Assembly: GCA_937952895.1 (NCBI GenBank) | Contig: CALFYC010000193.1 | Span: 1-8,384 of the forward strand | Direction: 5' to 3' | DNA length: 8,384 nt | Source: an uncultured Neisseriaceae bacterium | GTDB lineage: Bacteria > Pseudomonadota > Gammaproteobacteria > Burkholderiales > UBA11063 | Part shown: positions 6,974 through 8,384 of the stretch, piece by piece | Layout of the letters: every line of letters starts with the position of its first letter | Numbering within the stretch: position 1 is the stretch's first letter | The notes under the pieces: generated by a model | What the model saw: only the letters and a program-made list of their open reading frames with translations | Database searches by the model: none | Told to the model about the DNA's origin: nothing | Made by a program: the position numbers and the translations under genes

Positions 6974-8283
6974 CAACAAAAGTGCAATACAGTCAAAGCG
7001 TTATAACTCGCAGTCATGCTAATGACCGTGAAGCTGTAATTATTAATAAGCCAAAAAGCACAAAACAAAAATACACTACTATTAAAAGCAATATTGAAGA
7101 TGCAGAATGTTCTAATTTTGGTTTTGTAAATCAAGCGTCTTATGATGTTGTGGCTAATAGTATTGAGATGGACTTTGACAGTGCAATATTTAATGATGGT
7201 TTAATACATAATATTTCAGGCGGACTATATTCTGTAGCAGACAATTTAATTACTCCTCCAGCAGAGTGGGGGCTTAATAGATTTGGTGCGGGATCATTTT
7301 TAACTTCACCAGTATATTCTGAAAATCTCAATGTGGTTATGTTTTCTCGTCACAACAAAAATATTTCAATATATAAGAAGTACGAAAAATTTGTATATGG
7401 TACAAATCAATTACATGACTACGATGTAAACGAAGACATTCTATATACGTCTGAATCCAATCCAACCTCATATGGCCCAATAGAATATACACTAGCAGAT
7501 TACGTGCTAGCTAATGGCGGCTTTCCAAGTTTATCTGATTGGGCATATTTAAATAACTTTCAATATGTGCCAAAAGTAGAAAACACAAACGTAGTATCCT
7601 TGTATGCAAAATATTTTCCACTATATAGATATGGTGCAATAGTAGCCAAGATAGGAATGACATACAGTCAGATCCCAAATGGTTCAGTTACAGTAAATAC
7701 ATTAACTGGCATTATAATTGTTGATATAGAATCAAGCGGATTTCAAATAGAAGACGTAGATGGATTCTACATAGTGTTTGGAGCAATACCATGTGTTATT
7801 TCGGATGCAGTTGTAATATCTAAAAACTTACTTGATGTAGATAAGACCTCTGATTTCACATATTTGACAATAGACAATGCAATATATACAGATGCAATAA
7901 CTGGTTCAGCAAAATCAATATTGATGAAAAAAAGCACAGAACCAACAGAAGTAGAAATATCCGTATATGCAAATAGCAGACACTCATATATAGAAGTTCC
8001 CACAGATATATCATTTGCAGATTCAACACAAAGTATTGTGTATATTAAAAGTGAGTCTGATAAAGTCCTTGATGTAAAACCAAATATGGCCATCAATAGC
8101 TTAAGAGACTTTGATACTGGCAATACTGCAAGTGGATTAATCAGTGTTCAATTAGAACCACATTGGTTTGAAGAATTAACTGATACTGATTGGCAAACTG
8201 TTATGGGAGCAGAATCATCTGGAGTTGCTTTATTTGGTAAATTTCATGATTATCGTAATCATTTTTTGAATTATCAAGACTAA
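6970..8283 (+). CDS. Hypothetical tail/baseplate structural protein
   Basis: A 437-residue protein that starts in an ATGA overlap with the gene before it. No G-rich ribosome binding site is visible upstream, so initiation probably depends on coupled re-initiation. I do not recognise the family. The first 50 residues are basic and Ser/Thr/Lys-rich (NKPKSTKQKYTTIK), likely a flexible arm. The middle has aromatic-rich stretches (FPSLSDWAYLNNFQYVPKV; YFPLYRYGAIVAKIGMTYSQ) and then beta strands up to about residue 300. Residues 336-341 (SRHSYI) are also found in the 490-aa protein upstream. The C-terminus has a Trp-rich acidic helix-like piece (EPHWFEELTDTDWQTVMG). A fibre-attachment or outer baseplate role is possible. 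The end of the gene overlaps an open, coding-like frame on the other strand. Confidence 0.55.
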   Translation: MTTKVQYSQSVITRSHANDREAVIINKPKSTKQKYTTIKSNIEDAECSNFGFVNQASYDVVANSIEMDFDSAIFNDGLIHNISGGLYSVADNLITPPAEWGLNRFGAGSFLTSPVYSENLNVVMFSRHNKNISIYKKYEKFVYGTNQLHDYDVNEDILYTSESNPTSYGPIEYTLADYVLANGGFPSLSDWAYLNNFQYVPKVENTNVVSLYAKYFPLYRYGAIVAKIGMTYSQIPNGSVTVNTLTGIIIVDIESSGFQIEDVDGFYIVFGAIPCVISDAVVISKNLLDVDKTSDFTYLTIDNAIYTDAITGSAKSILMKKSTEPTEVEISVYANSRHSYIEVPTDISFADSTQSIVYIKSESDKVLDVKPNMAINSLRDFDTGNTASGLISVQLEPHWFEELTDTDWQTVMGAESSGVALFGKFHDYRNHFLNYQD

Positions 8284-8384
8284 AATATTTTTCAAATTGC
8301 CACGAATATACTTCATACAATTCTAATGAAAATCTTTCTGGAAGAACTACAGAGAATGCTTCAAGAATACCTCTATCAATATTA
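8201..8384 (-). CDS. Possible 3' end of a convergent gene, cut by the contig edge
   Basis: Read on the minus strand, the frame is open from the window edge (first full codon 8383-8381) to a TAA at 8203-8201, 60 residues. It gives a well-mixed protein sequence (ILEAFSVVLPERFSLELYEV, then YSWQFEKYFSLDNS). My hand count over the part outside the last + gene shows G/C in about 17, 10 and 4 of 37 codons at positions 1, 2 and 3. That is the bias expected of coding DNA in an AT-rich genome, and better than the + strand frames there. The part overlapping the + gene (8201-8283) loses this bias (about 8 of 23 third positions G/C). The gene may really overlap, or the contig end may be an inverted chimeric join near 8280. 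The product is not recognised. Confidence 0.35.
   Translation of the reverse strand, partial: NIDRGILEAFSVVLPERFSLELYEVYSWQFEKYFSLDNSKNDYDNHEIYQIKQLQMILLP

Noticed and set aside
7767..8123. 118-codon minus-strand ORF within the 437-aa gene
   Set aside because: It is antisense to a well-supported gene, Ser/Ile/Leu-rich as expected of a shadow frame, and shows no ribosome binding site or known motif.
8326..8384. ATG on the + strand followed by an open frame to the window end (begins MKIFLEELQRML)
   Set aside because: No Shine-Dalgarno, a 42-base gap unlike the rest of the block, and many G/C-ending codons (CTG, CTC, ATC, CAG) unlike neighbours. The minus-strand frame has better coding bias. 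It remains a weak alternative.
17..8384. Possible use of TAG or TGA as sense codons, as in some large gut phages
   Set aside because: Genes end cleanly at TGA or TAA with start codons overlapping the TGA stops; no gene appears broken by an in-frame TAG. Absence of TAG stops in eight genes is too small a sample to argue recoding.

Overview
The window reads as part of the tail/baseplate structural module of a contractile-tailed bacteriophage (myovirus-type), or a prophage or tail-derived relative. The DNA is AT-rich. Eight long ORFs lie on the + strand and overlap each other by 4 to 11 bases, with no intergenic gaps. There is no tRNA, rRNA, CRISPR array, insertion sequence, integrase or recognisable metabolic gene. 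The standard code fits: five genes end in TGA inside ATGA/GTGA stop-start overlaps, the other three end in TAA, and none uses TAG. The host cannot be read from the sequence. The very large hub protein with hydrophobic Gly-rich inserts, and the low similarity of most genes to textbook families, suggest a large-genome phage, but that is inference.

Layout: 1-16 is an Illumina sequencing adapter remnant, so the biological sequence starts at about 17. 17-2271 is the 3' part of a giant tail hub (gpD/gp27-like) gene with its 5' end cut off. 2268-2978 is a 236-aa protein with a possible OB-fold-like N-terminal half, at the place where a spike-base protein usually sits. 2975-3295 is a 106-aa protein, perhaps the spike tip. 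3292-3708 is a GPW/gp25-like baseplate wedge/sheath-initiator protein. 3698-4870 is a baseplate J/gp6-like wedge protein. 4863-6335, 6332-6973 and 6970-8283 are three unrecognised beta-rich, probably baseplate-peripheral or fibre-connector proteins. The last 100 bases (8284-8384) hold no convincing + gene but do carry a coding-like open frame on the minus strand, overlapping the end of the last + gene.

How the genes fit together: the order hub, spike base, tip, gp25/W, J/gp6 and peripheral proteins follows a contractile tail baseplate from its central axis outwards. The overlaps imply one polycistronic late transcript with translational coupling. Firm calls are gp25-like and J-like (motifs seen) and the hub (motifs plus position). 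The spike and tip calls rest mainly on gene order. The last three genes have no assigned function.

I did not see a new defence or mobile system here. The most interesting items are the hydrophobic glycine-rich segments built into the hub, the His-less tip candidate, the uncharacterised peripheral baseplate genes, and the two contig ends, one of which is adapter and the other a possible convergent gene or chimeric join.
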